Positions 18,186 through 26,925 of a stretch of DNA of 64,000 bases are shown here, one piece after another. A model generated the notes under the pieces. It was not told where the DNA came from, did no database searches, and saw nothing but the letters and a program-made list of their open reading frames with translations. The stretch is from G963702155 sp963702155 (GTDB lineage Bacteria > Pseudomonadota > Alphaproteobacteria > Micavibrionales > Micavibrionaceae). The stretch covers positions 930,001 to 994,000 of the forward strand of contig OY969717.1 in NCBI GenBank assembly GCA_963702155.1, given 5' to 3'. Position 1 is the stretch's first letter. Each line of letters opens with the position of its first letter. The translations under genes were made by a program, and so were the position numbers.

Positions 18186-19481
18186 TTATAATTGCGCCTC
18201 AATACGCATGACGTGCGGAGCCTCAAGGCAGCTGTCCAAAACTTTGATAGAATTGCACGCTTTTTCAATCGCATCAAAACGGCACTCGTGTGTTGTTAAT
18301 ATAACCGGAACTGGGTTCCCTGCATTACGCCCCTTTTGCACCATGGTTTCAATCGAAATCCCCTGATCCCTTAAAATAGCAGAAATATCTGCAATAACAC
18401 CCGCTTGATCTAAAACTTTAAGACGTATGTAATAGGGCGATTGCGCCGCGCCTTTACTCTTATAAACCGCATTTTCAAGCGCGCCTACAGGCACACCAAA
18501 GACAGGCACGTCCAAACCGCGCGCAATATCAACGATATCCGCAACTACCGCTGAAGCCGTAGGCCCCTCGCCAGCACCTCGTCCGGACAAAAACGGCATA
18601 TCAACAAAATCGCCCTCTATATAAACCGCATTATATACATCCTCAATAGCTGCAATCGGCGAACCTTTTGGCACCATGCAAGGCGCAACCCCAATTTCGA
18701 TTTCGTTATAATGTTTACGTGCAATTCCGAGCAGTTTGATACTGTATCCAAGCTCTTCGGCCATTTCAAAATCCGCCCTTGAGATATCTCCAATACCCGT
18801 CATATGAAGCGCACTGAAATCCGGTTTTATCCCAAATGCAATAGACGCCAGAAGGCAAATCTTATGGCCCGCATCCACACCCTCAATATCGAAAGTCGGA
18901 TCAGCCTCCGCATATCCCAATGCTTGCGCATCTTTTAAAACACCAGCAAAATCACGGCCGCTCAAACGCATTTGCGTAAGAATATAGTTACACGTGCCAT
19001 TCAAAATACCATAAACGGCCGTTACCTCATTGGCCGCCATACCCTCACGCAACGCTTTGATAGCGGGAATACCGCCAGCAACCGCGGCCTCATATGCAAG
19101 CGTAACACTCTTATCTTCTGCTATCTGCGCTAGCTCAACGCCGTGATGGGCAAGTAAAGCTTTATTCGCCGTTACAACATGTTTACCATTTGAAAGCGCG
19201 CGCTTCACAAGATCATAAGCAATCCCCTCGCTTCCGCCAATCAATTCGATTATACAATCAACCTTATCCATCTGCGCCATATCAAGCGGATCATCCACCC
19301 ATTGATATGCAGATAAATCAATCCCGCGATCCTTGGTCTTATCACGTGCATTAACGGCTATAATTTTAATATCACGTCCCGACCGCGCAGATAAAAGGGA
19401 AACATGTTTTTGTAGAATTTTTACAGTCCCCTGCCCCACTGTTCCAAGACCTGCAATTCCCAAACGTAAAACATTACTCAT
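18186..19481 (-). CDS. hom: Homoserine dehydrogenase
   Basis: Reduces aspartate semialdehyde to homoserine in threonine/methionine synthesis. The 431 residues comprise an N-terminal Rossmann domain (GIAGLGTVGQGTV at residues 8-20), the catalytic domain with ANKALLA, NGTCNYILTQM and EADPTFDIEGVDAGHK, and a C-terminal ACT domain (YYIRLKVLDQAGVIADIS...) for allosteric control, probably by threonine. It is monofunctional, without an aspartokinase fusion. It lies upstream of recJ and about 45 bp downstream of a lipoprotein gene on the same strand. Confidence 0.95.
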   Translation of the reverse strand: MSNVLRLGIAGLGTVGQGTVKILQKHVSLLSARSGRDIKIIAVNARDKTKDRGIDLSAYQWVDDPLDMAQMDKVDCIIELIGGSEGIAYDLVKRALSNGKHVVTANKALLAHHGVELAQIAEDKSVTLAYEAAVAGGIPAIKALREGMAANEVTAVYGILNGTCNYILTQMRLSGRDFAGVLKDAQALGYAEADPTFDIEGVDAGHKICLLASIAFGIKPDFSALHMTGIGDISRADFEMAEELGYSIKLLGIARKHYNEIEIGVAPCMVPKGSPIAAIEDVYNAVYIEGDFVDMPFLSGRGAGEGPTASAVVADIVDIARGLDVPVFGVPVGALENAVYKSKGAAQSPYYIRLKVLDQAGVIADISAILRDQGISIETMVQKGRNAGNPVPVILTTHECRFDAIEKACNSIKVLDSCLEAPHVMRIEAQL

Positions 19482-19526
19482 AAGTCGTTAGCTTTATAAA
19501 GGTTATTTAAAGAAAAAATTAGAATA

Positions 19527-20129
19527 TTAAAAAGGTGAAACATAATCCGGTCGCGCATCACTCGGCGGCATTAACGAAGGGTTCATAGGGGGTAATTTCG
19601 ATCCATAATCCCTATCGTCGTATTCGCTAGAGCGTTTCGTCGGCTCATATATAGAAGAGCGCTGAACAGGGCGCGAAGAGGCTGCAAAACCATTACCAAG
19701 AGAATAAATAGTAACAGACGGATCTAAACGATAGGGCAATCCGGCAACAATAGAATTACCTTTTAATCCTGGACGCTGATTTAAACCGACTGCCGAAATG
19801 CGCGAAACCGCTACCCCGTATTCAAAATTATCATACTCTTCCGAAGGATCGTACGACCCTTCGGGTGTATTCACATTGTACATATCCTGATATAAATCGC
19901 CATCAAGCGGAAAAATTTTAACCCGGCCATCGCTATAAAAATCCGCAATTTTACTAAGTGGTATTTGATCAGGTGAACTGTATGCGCCGTAGACTATACC
20001 ATTCATTAAATCAACACGCTGCACTGGCCGAACCCGTACTTGAACCGGCTCCCCCGTTTCAAAATAAGAACAGCCCGATACAGTTAAGATCGCTATCAAC
20101 ATAAAAACTTTTTTAAAAACATAACTCAT
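19527..20129 (-). CDS. Predicted lipoprotein, unknown function
   Basis: With the start at ATG 20129 the protein is 200 residues. It has a basic N-terminus, a hydrophobic core and the lipobox TVSGC, giving a lipidated Cys at residue 20. Upstream in-frame starts (20144, 20174, 20216) only lengthen the region before the signal, and none has a clear Shine-Dalgarno. The mature part is rich in Tyr, Ser, Pro and Arg and ends in a disordered Pro-rich tail. I do not recognise a family. It lies directly upstream of hom on the same strand. The location is likely the inner leaflet of the outer membrane or the inner membrane. Confidence 0.68.
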   Translation of the reverse strand: MSYVFKKVFMLIAILTVSGCSYFETGEPVQVRVRPVQRVDLMNGIVYGAYSSPDQIPLSKIADFYSDGRVKIFPLDGDLYQDMYNVNTPEGSYDPSEEYDNFEYGVAVSRISAVGLNQRPGLKGNSIVAGLPYRLDPSVTIYSLGNGFAASSRPVQRSSIYEPTKRSSEYDDRDYGSKLPPMNPSLMPPSDARPDYVSPF

Positions 20130-20271
20130 GCGCGCTACAAACATATTTGTAAGGTTATAAAAATACTTCTGCATGATAATCAGGTTTCTAAAATCTATGC
20201 AAGACTTGGAGAGCAAAAATCGTTAGACTAAGTGTTCAAAATAAAATGAAAAGTTAAAAACAGATAAAATT

Positions 20272-22143
20272 ATGCCCACCGAAAAAAATAGCGATATAAG
20301 CAAACCGTCTTCAACAGATACAAAAAAAAGAACCAGTGCAAAAAACGATAACGCACAAAAAAAAGGGGAGATTACACTGCCCGATCCTGTAGCGTTTGCG
20401 CACGCTTTAATGAAAGTCTATCAGAAAGCCGAACCTGTTTTTGACAAATGGATCGAGCGATATAGCGGCGATCTTGAAAACTATAATTTTGATCCCATGA
20501 ATATCGGCGATGCGTATGGCGAATATGTGCAAAGCATCATGAACGATCCCGAAAAATTTTGGAAAGCCCAAACAGATTTCTGGAACAAATGGTTCAAACT
20601 CTGGCGCGAAAGTAGCCGCAGTTTTATAGGCGAAGAAGGAAAAACGCTTTTCACGCCGCAAAAAGGTGACCGCCGTTTTAAAGCGCCCGAATGGGAAGAA
20701 AGCGCACTTTTTAATTTTATAAAACAATCCTACTTGCTGACGGCCGAATGGATGGAAGATACAGTCAGGGATACCCAAGGATTGGATGCGCAAAGTAAAG
20801 AAAAGGTGGCGTTTTATACACGCCAATTTGCCGACGCCCTATCCCCCAGCAATTTTGTATTTACAAATCCTGAAGTCTTAAAGGAAACCATAAATTCGGG
20901 CGGGCAGAACCTTATTAAAGGATTGGAAAACCTTATTGCCGATTTAGAACGCGGTGAAGGCGAGTTAAAAATCAGCACAACGCAATATGACGCCTTCGAA
21001 TTGGGTAAGAATATAGCCACCACACCTGGAAAAGTCGTATTTCAAAACGACCTCATGCAATTGATACAATATGAGCCAACAACAAAGAAGGTTTTTGAAA
21101 CACCCCTGCTTATTATTCCGCCATGGATTAACAAATATTATATCCTTGATTTACGTCCCGATAACTCATTCATTAAATACGCGGTTGAACAAGGACACAC
21201 AGTGTTCATAATATCTTGGGTTAACCCAACTCAAAAACTGGCTAAAAAACGTTTTGCCGATTATATGCATGAAGGCATTTTAGAAAGTACCGCGCAAATT
21301 AAAGAAATTACAAATACGCAAAATATCAATGCTGTTGGATACTGCCTTGGTGGCACGTTACTGACAACAACAATGGCGTATTTAAAAGGTAAAAATAAAA
21401 AGTCGCCCTTCAAATCAACAACACTTTTAACAACACTGCTTGATTTTGAACATGCTGGCGATATGAAGCTTTTCCTTGATGATGATCAACTTGATCTGCT
21501 GGATAAGGAAATGGCCGAAAAAGGTATGCTCCAAGGAAAACAACTTCAAAAAACCTTCAGCCTGCTACGCGCCAACGATCTTATCTGGTCTTTTGTTGTA
21601 AATAATTACCTTCTCGGGAAAGAGCCATTTCCTTTTGATCTTTTATTCTGGAATGATAATTCAACCAACATGCCCGCAGCCATGCACAGCTTTTATCTCC
21701 GAAATATGTATCGCGATAATTTGCTTGTTCAAAAAGGCGGTATAAAAATAGATGAGATCGACATTGATATTTCCAAGGTCGATACACCGGCATATTTCCT
21801 TTCAACGAAGGAAGACCACATCGCCCCGTGGAATGCTACATATGAAGGTACAAAATACTTTAAAGGTCCTGTTACATTCACTTTGGCTGCATCTGGCCAT
21901 ATCGCGGGGGTCGTAAATGCGCCTGTTAAAAATAAATACTGTTTCTGGACCACTAGCAAAAAAGAACCATATCCGAATGATTCTGAAAAATGGCTAGAAA
22001 ATACCAACCAGACAGATGGGTCATGGTGGCCGCACTGGAATACATGGCTAGATCAATATAAAGGGGAGTCGATACCTGCGCGAGAGATTAAAGAAAACAT
22101 TGAAAACGCACCTGGTGCATATGTTAAAATGAAAAGTGAATAG
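20272..22143 (+). CDS. phaC: Class I poly(3-hydroxyalkanoate) synthase
   Basis: Polymerises 3-hydroxyacyl-CoA into PHA storage granules. The 623-residue length and single-subunit form fit class I. An N-terminal PhaC_N domain contains the NPRW-like region and the alpha/beta-hydrolase core follows. The lipase-like box GYCLGG carries the nucleophile Cys near residue 359. The catalytic Asp lies in TKEDHIAPW (near 515) and the His in ASGHIAG (near 543). The N-terminus is a Lys/Ser-rich, probably disordered stretch of about 40 residues. phaA, phaB and phasins are not in this window. No strong Shine-Dalgarno precedes the ATG. Confidence 0.93.
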   Translation: MPTEKNSDISKPSSTDTKKRTSAKNDNAQKKGEITLPDPVAFAHALMKVYQKAEPVFDKWIERYSGDLENYNFDPMNIGDAYGEYVQSIMNDPEKFWKAQTDFWNKWFKLWRESSRSFIGEEGKTLFTPQKGDRRFKAPEWEESALFNFIKQSYLLTAEWMEDTVRDTQGLDAQSKEKVAFYTRQFADALSPSNFVFTNPEVLKETINSGGQNLIKGLENLIADLERGEGELKISTTQYDAFELGKNIATTPGKVVFQNDLMQLIQYEPTTKKVFETPLLIIPPWINKYYILDLRPDNSFIKYAVEQGHTVFIISWVNPTQKLAKKRFADYMHEGILESTAQIKEITNTQNINAVGYCLGGTLLTTTMAYLKGKNKKSPFKSTTLLTTLLDFEHAGDMKLFLDDDQLDLLDKEMAEKGMLQGKQLQKTFSLLRANDLIWSFVVNNYLLGKEPFPFDLLFWNDNSTNMPAAMHSFYLRNMYRDNLLVQKGGIKIDEIDIDISKVDTPAYFLSTKEDHIAPWNATYEGTKYFKGPVTFTLAASGHIAGVVNAPVKNKYCFWTTSKKEPYPNDSEKWLENTNQTDGSWWPHWNTWLDQYKGESIPAREIKENIENAPGAYVKMKSE

Positions 22144-22146
22144 AAA

Positions 22147-22175
22147 TTGACATAAAGATATGTTGCTTATATTAT
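22147..22175 (+). promoter_or_regulatory. Sigma-70-type promoter of the 22.2 kb orphan gene
   Basis: TTGACA (22147-22152), a spacer of exactly 17 bp and TATTAT (22170-22175) form a near-consensus promoter that begins four bases after the phaC stop codon. The predicted start of transcription is near 22182, giving a leader of about 25 nt before the ATG at 22207. Confidence 0.7.
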
Positions 22176-22205
22176 GCTTTAAAATACATTTTAGAGCATA
22201 ATATA
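22168..22205. promoter_or_regulatory. Operator-like 38-bp palindrome over the -10 element
   Basis: Two 17-nt arms (22168-22184 and 22189-22205) are complementary around a TACA centre, with one T/G mismatch at 22179/22194. The dyad covers the -10 hexamer, the predicted transcription start and the leader up to the base before the ATG. Because transcription should start near the centre, only the right arm would be in the transcript. A protein-binding operator is therefore more likely than an RNA hairpin for this gene. It could instead serve as a terminator for phaC, though no long T-run follows. Confidence 0.6.
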
Positions 22206-22206
22206 T

Positions 22207-22935
22207 ATGGTTTTTAATATAACAGGAAAATCAGCAAAGGCATTCCTACTTGCGTCGGCAATTACAGCAGCTGATTGCACGTCATTAAACAATACCACAC
22301 ACACAAATATTGATAATAACCTTGAATATAAAAAGACTCTTCTTTTAGAAAATTCAGAAAAACAAGATTTAAAAATTATTCATGGTATTGCAACACCGTT
22401 TTACAAAAGTAAAAACACAGGCCCCGGCACCGGCACATATATAAAAAAACAACATAAGATTTACGATGATATTCGTAATAAAACTGGTATTGATCCAATT
22501 GTAATTTTATTTGATCAATCAGATCATCAAAACGACCCCAAAAAAAAGATCGACGGTGAGGCATTTAAAAAGGCCGTTATCGAAAACTTTAAAAATTTAA
22601 AAAACAATGCTCGTGTTAAATTGTATAATATCGAGCCAACTTTGATTATAGCGACAAATCATCAAGCCCTCCACGGTAGCGATCAAAGCGCTATGATTTT
22701 TATGGTGGCAAGGCGGATGGCTAATTTGAAAAAAGCAAAAAGTTATTTAAGTATCAATAATTCAGAAGATAATTATATCTTATTTCAAAACGAATTATCT
22801 ACATCAGAATATGATAAAAGCATTTCAAAAGTAATGAAAAATGTAGAGCTTATAAGTGAAGATGCAATTGAACGAGAAAAGCTAAGATCATTAAAAGCTA
22901 AAAGTATTTTGAATGATTTGAGCAGCGCCCCCTGA
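22207..22935 (+). CDS. Orphan exported protein, unknown function
   Basis: A 242-residue protein of no family I recognise. The N-terminus (about residues 1-23) has a Lys pair and the hydrophobic run AFLLASAITAA followed by DC, a weak signal peptide; Asp before the Cys does not fit a lipobox. The rest is Lys/Asn/Asp-rich and alpha/beta in character, with IDPIVILFDQSDHQND (about 97-112) and ATNHQALHGSDQSAM in the middle and a charged helical C-terminus. There is no obvious Shine-Dalgarno before the ATG. It has its own promoter with a palindrome immediately after phaC and stands between conserved genes like an accessory insertion. Confidence 0.62.
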   Translation: MVFNITGKSAKAFLLASAITAADCTSLNNTTHTNIDNNLEYKKTLLLENSEKQDLKIIHGIATPFYKSKNTGPGTGTYIKKQHKIYDDIRNKTGIDPIVILFDQSDHQNDPKKKIDGEAFKKAVIENFKNLKNNARVKLYNIEPTLIIATNHQALHGSDQSAMIFMVARRMANLKKAKSYLSINNSEDNYILFQNELSTSEYDKSISKVMKNVELISEDAIEREKLRSLKAKSILNDLSSAP

Positions 22936-22988
22936 CATAATCTTTATGGATTTAAAATACCGCTATTATATTTGAATCACATAAAATA

Positions 22989-23519
22989 TTATATATCGGG
23001 GTTTTCTTTGGCGCTAATGTATTCCTTGGATAAACGCACATAACGATCTGCCGAAAACTTTATAAAATCAATATCTTTATCACTTAAATCACGCATATAT
23101 TTGGCCGGACTGCCCGCCCATAATTGTCCCGATGGTACAACTTTACCTGGCGTAACCAACGCACCTGCCGCAACCATGGAAAAATCCTCCACCCGCGCAT
23201 CATCCATAATACACGCTTTCATACCTATAAACGCTTGGTTACCAATCGTACATGCATGAAGAAGCGCCATATGGCCGACCGTAACATCATTACCAATATA
23301 TGTACCTTGCGTTTCCGAAGAAATATGAATAACTGTGCCGTCCTGAATATTCGTCCGCTCGCCAATTTTAATATTATTCATATCACCGCGCACAGTACAG
23401 TTGAACCATACACCGCTATCTGCGCCAATCTCAACATCACCAATCACAACCGCATTTGGCGCAATAAAGGCATGCGGATGAATTTCAGGAAATTTCCCTT
23501 GATATGGTAAGATAATCAT
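22989..23519 (-). CDS. Gamma-class carbonic anhydrase-like protein
   Basis: A 176-residue left-handed beta-helix protein of the gamma-CA / PaaY / YrdA group. Hexapeptide repeats run from HPHAFIAPNAVVIGDVEIGADSGVWF onwards. The three metal histidines are placed as in the family: HISSETQ, and GHMALLHAC with two His five residues apart. Functional CAs of this type interconvert CO2 and bicarbonate, but many relatives act as acyltransferase-like or complex I-linked proteins, so catalysis is not certain. It is flanked by two unrelated orphan genes on the opposite strand. Confidence 0.9.
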   Translation of the reverse strand: MIILPYQGKFPEIHPHAFIAPNAVVIGDVEIGADSGVWFNCTVRGDMNNIKIGERTNIQDGTVIHISSETQGTYIGNDVTVGHMALLHACTIGNQAFIGMKACIMDDARVEDFSMVAAGALVTPGKVVPSGQLWAGSPAKYMRDLSDKDIDFIKFSADRYVRLSKEYISAKENPDI

Positions 23520-23565
23520 TCCAAAACCACTTTCTAATCAAACTCATAAAGGATATTAAATAAAG

Positions 23566-23595
23566 TTGATATCTTCAACCATTTTAGGGTATAAA
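23566..23595 (+). promoter_or_regulatory. Promoter placing the start at or near the ATG of the CheD-like gene
   Basis: TTGATA (23566-23571), an 18-bp spacer and TATAAA (23590-23595) precede the ATG at 23603 by only seven bases. Transcription would begin at about 23602, which implies a leaderless or almost leaderless mRNA. A short dyad GTTGA-N5-TCAAC overlaps the -35 hexamer. Confidence 0.5.
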
Positions 23596-23602
23596 TAGTA
23601 CT

Positions 23603-24265
23603 ATGAAAAAGAAAAAGTTATCATATATAGACCCGGCTTCAGACTTTAAAGCTGTCAGTGCAGGAAAAATAAGAAAGTGTGCCACGATTGAACAACATGA
23701 AATAATCGTTGTCGGTGGCCCTTTCGGAAAACCTCCTTTTACAGATATAGGCACATATGATTTGCGCGATTGCGTGGGTATAAAAATATTTGATAACTCT
23801 AACAAAAACGAATTTCCACTCAACATTTTAGCCCACGCAGATATATATACAGACATCAAAGGGTCCCTAACTCCTATTTTGCCGCTTTTGAAAGGTAGAA
23901 AGCCTGAAATCGAAATTTTTTCTTCACAAAGTGATAAAAACTTAGTTGAAGAAATTAGAGAATTCTTTAAAGAGAATAAGCTTAAATTACTTCATAAAGC
24001 AGTTAAAAATGGACCGACAACTATGTCAACCCTTGTCGACACCGGAAGAACAACAGCTATTTTCTTAGAAAATGACGCTATATCAATAACCGATGCCTAT
24101 TTTCATGGCTTTGTTGTAAGAAACGGTAATGAAAATAGGCATAATCAAATATTAAGTCATGTAGAAGAGTTACGAAAAAGCAACACAACTTCTAAACTTT
24201 GGATCAATGCTAGAAGCGGTTTTTTAGGCCCAACACTTGATCCAAACGAACCTTCCATTTCATAA
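23603..24265 (+). CDS. Orphan protein with a CheD-like fold
   Basis: A 220-residue protein not in a family I can name. The first 155 residues follow the order of CheD receptor deamidases. A Thr51-x5-Cys57 pair in GTYDLRDCVGIKIFD aligns with the catalytic T-x5-C of TLGLGSCVGVCIYD-like segments, and His78 (ILAHAD) lies where the catalytic His is expected, with a four-residue insertion. A later part, DKNLVEEIREFFKENKLKLL, matches the CheD helix before the last strands. The C-terminal 65 residues have no counterpart I recognise. Substrate and role are unknown; no che genes are nearby, although motAB lie 19 kb away. The gene is likely transcribed from a promoter just before its ATG. Confidence 0.62.
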   Translation: MKKKKLSYIDPASDFKAVSAGKIRKCATIEQHEIIVVGGPFGKPPFTDIGTYDLRDCVGIKIFDNSNKNEFPLNILAHADIYTDIKGSLTPILPLLKGRKPEIEIFSSQSDKNLVEEIREFFKENKLKLLHKAVKNGPTTMSTLVDTGRTTAIFLENDAISITDAYFHGFVVRNGNENRHNQILSHVEELRKSNTTSKLWINARSGFLGPTLDPNEPSIS

Positions 24266-24267
24266 AA

Positions 24268-24290
24268 AAGACGCTTAATAAAAGCGTCTT
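24268..24290 (-). terminator. Rho-independent terminator after rpsI
   Basis: A perfect 9-bp stem (AAGACGCTT / AAGCGTCTT) with a 5-nt loop lies between the convergent CheD-like gene and rpsI. On the minus strand it is followed by a TTTTTT run, as expected for termination of the rplM-rpsI transcript. On the plus strand the tail is weaker, so it may act only partly in that direction. Confidence 0.85.
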
Positions 24291-24313
24291 CTATAATATT
24301 AAATAAAATAAAT

Positions 24314-24874
24314 TTAACGCTTCGCCCACTGCTTGGTACGACGCGCCTTGTGCTTACCGACCTTCTTACGCTCGACAATACGTGCATCCCGCGTAAGCAT
24401 ACCTGCTTTTTTAAGGGCTGGACGCATCTCTGGATCAAAATTTTCAAGCGCGCGTGAAATACCGTGGCGCACCGCACCGGCTTGCCCCGATAATCCGCCG
24501 CCTTTAACAGTACAAATCACATCGTAATGACCAACACTGTTTACAGCTAAAAATGGCTGGTTCAAAATCAAACGATGTGTTTGACGGCCAAAGTAGGTGG
24601 TCTGATCGCGACCGTTAACAACAACTTTACCGGAACCACGCTTAATCCAAACACGGGCAACCGAATCTTTACGGCGACCTGTACCATAAGAACGGCCATA
24701 CTCATCAATTTGAGGCTCGCGCTTTTCTGGCTCATTTTGAACCGCATTGTCCGATGTTTCAGTATCATCCGAAGACGCAGGAGCAGCCGCAGCGCTATCA
24801 GCCTTTACGGCCTTACCAAGTTCTTTAAGATCTTTGATATCTTGTATTTGTGTATTTTCTTTTTTATCAGCCAT
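24314..24874 (-). CDS. rpsI: 30S ribosomal protein S9
   Basis: The last 130 residues are canonical S9: [15 protein letters not shown], the [19 protein letters not shown] block and the basic tail [17 protein letters not shown] that reaches the ribosomal P site. The gene encodes 186 residues because of an N-terminal extension of about 55 residues rich in Ala, Asp, Ser and Glu; alphaproteobacterial S9 proteins often have such an extension. It starts two bases after the rplM stop, the usual rplM-rpsI operon, and ends at a strong terminator. Confidence 0.97.
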   Translation of the reverse strand: MADKKENTQIQDIKDLKELGKAVKADSAAAAPASSDDTETSDNAVQNEPEKREPQIDEYGRSYGTGRRKDSVARVWIKRGSGKVVVNGRDQTTYFGRQTHRLILNQPFLAVNSVGHYDVICTVKGGGLSGQAGAVRHGISRALENFDPEMRPALKKAGMLTRDARIVERKKVGKHKARRTKQWAKR

Positions 24875-24876
24875 GA

Positions 24877-25338
24877 TTATGCTCTCTTATTCTTTGGATT
24901 CATAGATGCAACATCTAAAACTTCAGGCTTTTGTGCCTCGTGTGGATGCTCGGTACCTGCATAAACGCGCAAGTTTGAGAAAACCTGACGCCCCATCGGT
25001 CCGCGGGGCAACATACGCTGTACGGCTTTTTCAACAACACGTTGCGGATGCTTACCGTCAAGGATCTCGCCTTTAGTACGTTGCTTGATACCGCCAGGGT
25101 AGCCAGTGTGCCAGTAAAAAATATCCTGATCGCGTTTGTTACCGGTAAGGCGAACCTTCTCAGCATTAATAACAATAACGTGGTCACCACAATCCATATG
25201 TGGTGTAAATTGCGGCTTATGCTTACCGCGCAAACGCATAGCCACAATACTGGCCAGACGCCCAAGCACGACATCTTCGGCATCAACAATGAGCCATTTT
25301 TTCTCGATATCTGCCGGTTTGGCTGAATAGGTTTTCAT
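24877..25338 (-). CDS. rplM: 50S ribosomal protein L13
   Basis: A 153-residue L13, an early-assembly large-subunit protein. Recognisable segments are [47 protein letters not shown], the YWHTGYPGG motif and [20 protein letters not shown]. It is the first gene of the rplM-rpsI operon. The 113 bp upstream separate it from cutA on the same strand and probably hold the operon promoter and leader; I saw no clear L13-type leader hairpin there. Confidence 0.97.
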   Translation of the reverse strand: MKTYSAKPADIEKKWLIVDAEDVVLGRLASIVAMRLRGKHKPQFTPHMDCGDHVIVINAEKVRLTGNKRDQDIFYWHTGYPGGIKQRTKGEILDGKHPQRVVEKAVQRMLPRGPMGRQVFSNLRVYAGTEHPHEAQKPEVLDVASMNPKNKRA

Positions 25339-25451
25339 TTTCTTTAGACCTTCTAAATTCTAATTCATTTAAAGATGATGCGATTTATGCAGGTTTTATC
25401 GTGACATGTCAACAAAAAATACAAATAAAACAGATGGATGTATGAACGGTA

Positions 25452-25787
25452 TTATTTTACCGTGCCCACGGCTTCATTTCCAATCCAAGTCAAAAAGTCT
25501 TTGGAACCTTGCTCAATTGGGAGAGATATAATGCAAGGACATTCATAACTATGGAGCCCCTTTATAATTTTTTCAATATCTTTAAAGTTTTTGGATGGTA
25601 CCTTATAAACAACCGCAATCTCTTGTGCCTCTTGAAGAATACCTTGCCACCAGCACATCGATTGATGCGCCGGAAATATATTAGCGCAAGACACCAACCG
25701 TTTTTCTAACAAAGCGCGAGATATCGCCGTTGCTTCATCGTGCGTTGATACGGTTATATATATATGAAAGAATATGTCACAATCCAA
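25452..25787 (-). CDS. cutA: Divalent-cation tolerance protein CutA
   Basis: A 111-residue trimeric ferredoxin-like protein. Family motifs are present: the first strand IYITVSTHDEATAISRALLEKRLVSCANIFP, WWQGILQEAQEIAVVYK, and the HSYECPCIISLPIEQGSKDFLTWI end, with the YE(C/V)P motif. CutA has been linked to copper tolerance but its role remains uncertain. The 230 bp between this gene and tRNA-Pro contain no gene I can see. Confidence 0.93.
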   Translation of the reverse strand: MDCDIFFHIYITVSTHDEATAISRALLEKRLVSCANIFPAHQSMCWWQGILQEAQEIAVVYKVPSKNFKDIEKIIKGLHSYECPCIISLPIEQGSKDFLTWIGNEAVGTVK

Positions 25788-26017
25788 ATAAACGATCCTT
25801 AAAACAACGGAGGTTTAGGACGATTTAAGAACTCTAATGAAAAAGAAAATAGCTTGACCGGTAATTTGCGTTTCATTTTTCCTATTAAAACGCGTAGCCA
25901 CCAATTGCGCCTATATTATTAATACTTTTACACTAAGGCTTTTATCAAAGATTTTCTATATTATCTTTATGTTCTTTAACAATCACAAATTCAGTCATAA
26001 TACAGCGTATAATAAAA

Positions 26018-26094
26018 TGGTCGGAACGGCGGGACTCGAACCCACGACCCCTCGCCCCCCAGGCGAGTGCGCTACCAGACTGCGCCACGTTCCG
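26018..26094 (-). tRNA. tRNA-Pro (anticodon GGG)
   Basis: A 77-nt minus-strand tRNA with acceptor arms CGGAACG / CGTTCCG and discriminator A. The anticodon stem CTCGC / GCGAG encloses CTGGGGG, giving anticodon GGG. The T-arm is GTGGGTTCGAGTCCCGC-like and the CCA is encoded (26018-26020). It stands alone between cutA and the merR-type gene. Confidence 0.97.
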
Positions 26095-26195
26095 ATTTTT
26101 AAAAATGTTTATATCATCCATGGTAAAAAAGCAAGGATGAGCTGACTGAAGGATAAAAACGAAAATGTTATGTAATGATAATAGGCAAATATATG

Positions 26196-26807
26196 TTATT
26201 TGCCAATGATAGAGCGCGCATCTTTCAATTCACTAAGCGCTTCAAGTAACTGGTGACGCTGCTTATGCGTTAAGTTATCGTTGGGCTGAGATGTGACATC
26301 ATCTACAGCCTGACTTTGAGATGCTTTCGCAGCGACAGAATGGTCAGAATGAACTACAGAAGATTGACTTTCTCCGGCTTCAGGCGCATTTTCTTGAACA
26401 ACTTGATTTTTACCTTGCTCACGCAATAACTTTTGCACCCCTTTGATCGTATACCCTTCGGTGTAGAGCAAATGATGAATTGTTTGTAGCAATCGCACAT
26501 CTTCCGGACGATAATATCGGCGACCGCCGCCGCGCTTTAAAGGGCGCACTTGCGAAAATTTGGTTTCCCAAAACCGAAGGACATGCTGCTGAACGTCCAG
26601 AATATTGGCCACTTCACTAATTGTACGGAATGCGGATGCAGATTTGCGCGACCGGCGTGATGACCGAACCGCACTCGCCGCGGTATTGGAACTTTGATCT
26701 TGAGAGAGTTTACCAGAAGGAGCGTGCACATTTGATGCTTCCAATACAGGATCAGAGTCTAAATTTTCGCGCTTATTTTGCGAATTCATCACATTCTGTG
26801 TGCTCAT
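26196..26807 (-). CDS. MerR-family transcriptional regulator
   Basis: A 203-residue regulator. The MerR helix-turn-helix and wing occupy about residues 60-130 ([25 protein letters not shown], then [22 protein letters not shown]). The flanks are low-complexity: a Ser/Arg-rich N-terminus and a Gln/Ser/Val-rich linker ahead of a short C-terminal helix. There is no Cys-based metal site, so it is not a MerR/CueR metal sensor. The RxYYRPEDV type sits after ihfA in many Alphaproteobacteria, where its targets are unknown. Same strand as ihfA, about 120 bp downstream of it. Confidence 0.9.
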   Translation of the reverse strand: MSTQNVMNSQNKRENLDSDPVLEASNVHAPSGKLSQDQSSNTAASAVRSSRRSRKSASAFRTISEVANILDVQQHVLRFWETKFSQVRPLKRGGGRRYYRPEDVRLLQTIHHLLYTEGYTIKGVQKLLREQGKNQVVQENAPEAGESQSSVVHSDHSVAAKASQSQAVDDVTSQPNDNLTHKQRHQLLEALSELKDARSIIGK

Positions 26808-26925
26808 AACAATACTTATCTCTCTTTTAAAATATTTACTCTAACTGCAAATTTAATTTAGAATACAACACCATAAACAAACAAAAAAATTTATATTGCT
26901 ATGGATTTACATCATATACCTTTGT

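Noticed and set aside
24333..24527. Possible small genes in rpsI/rplM antisense
   Set aside because: Shadows of ribosomal protein genes with no independent signals.
26161..26195. Possible terminator after the MerR-family gene
   Set aside because: Only short, imperfect AT repeats; no stem of eight or more pairs with a T-run.
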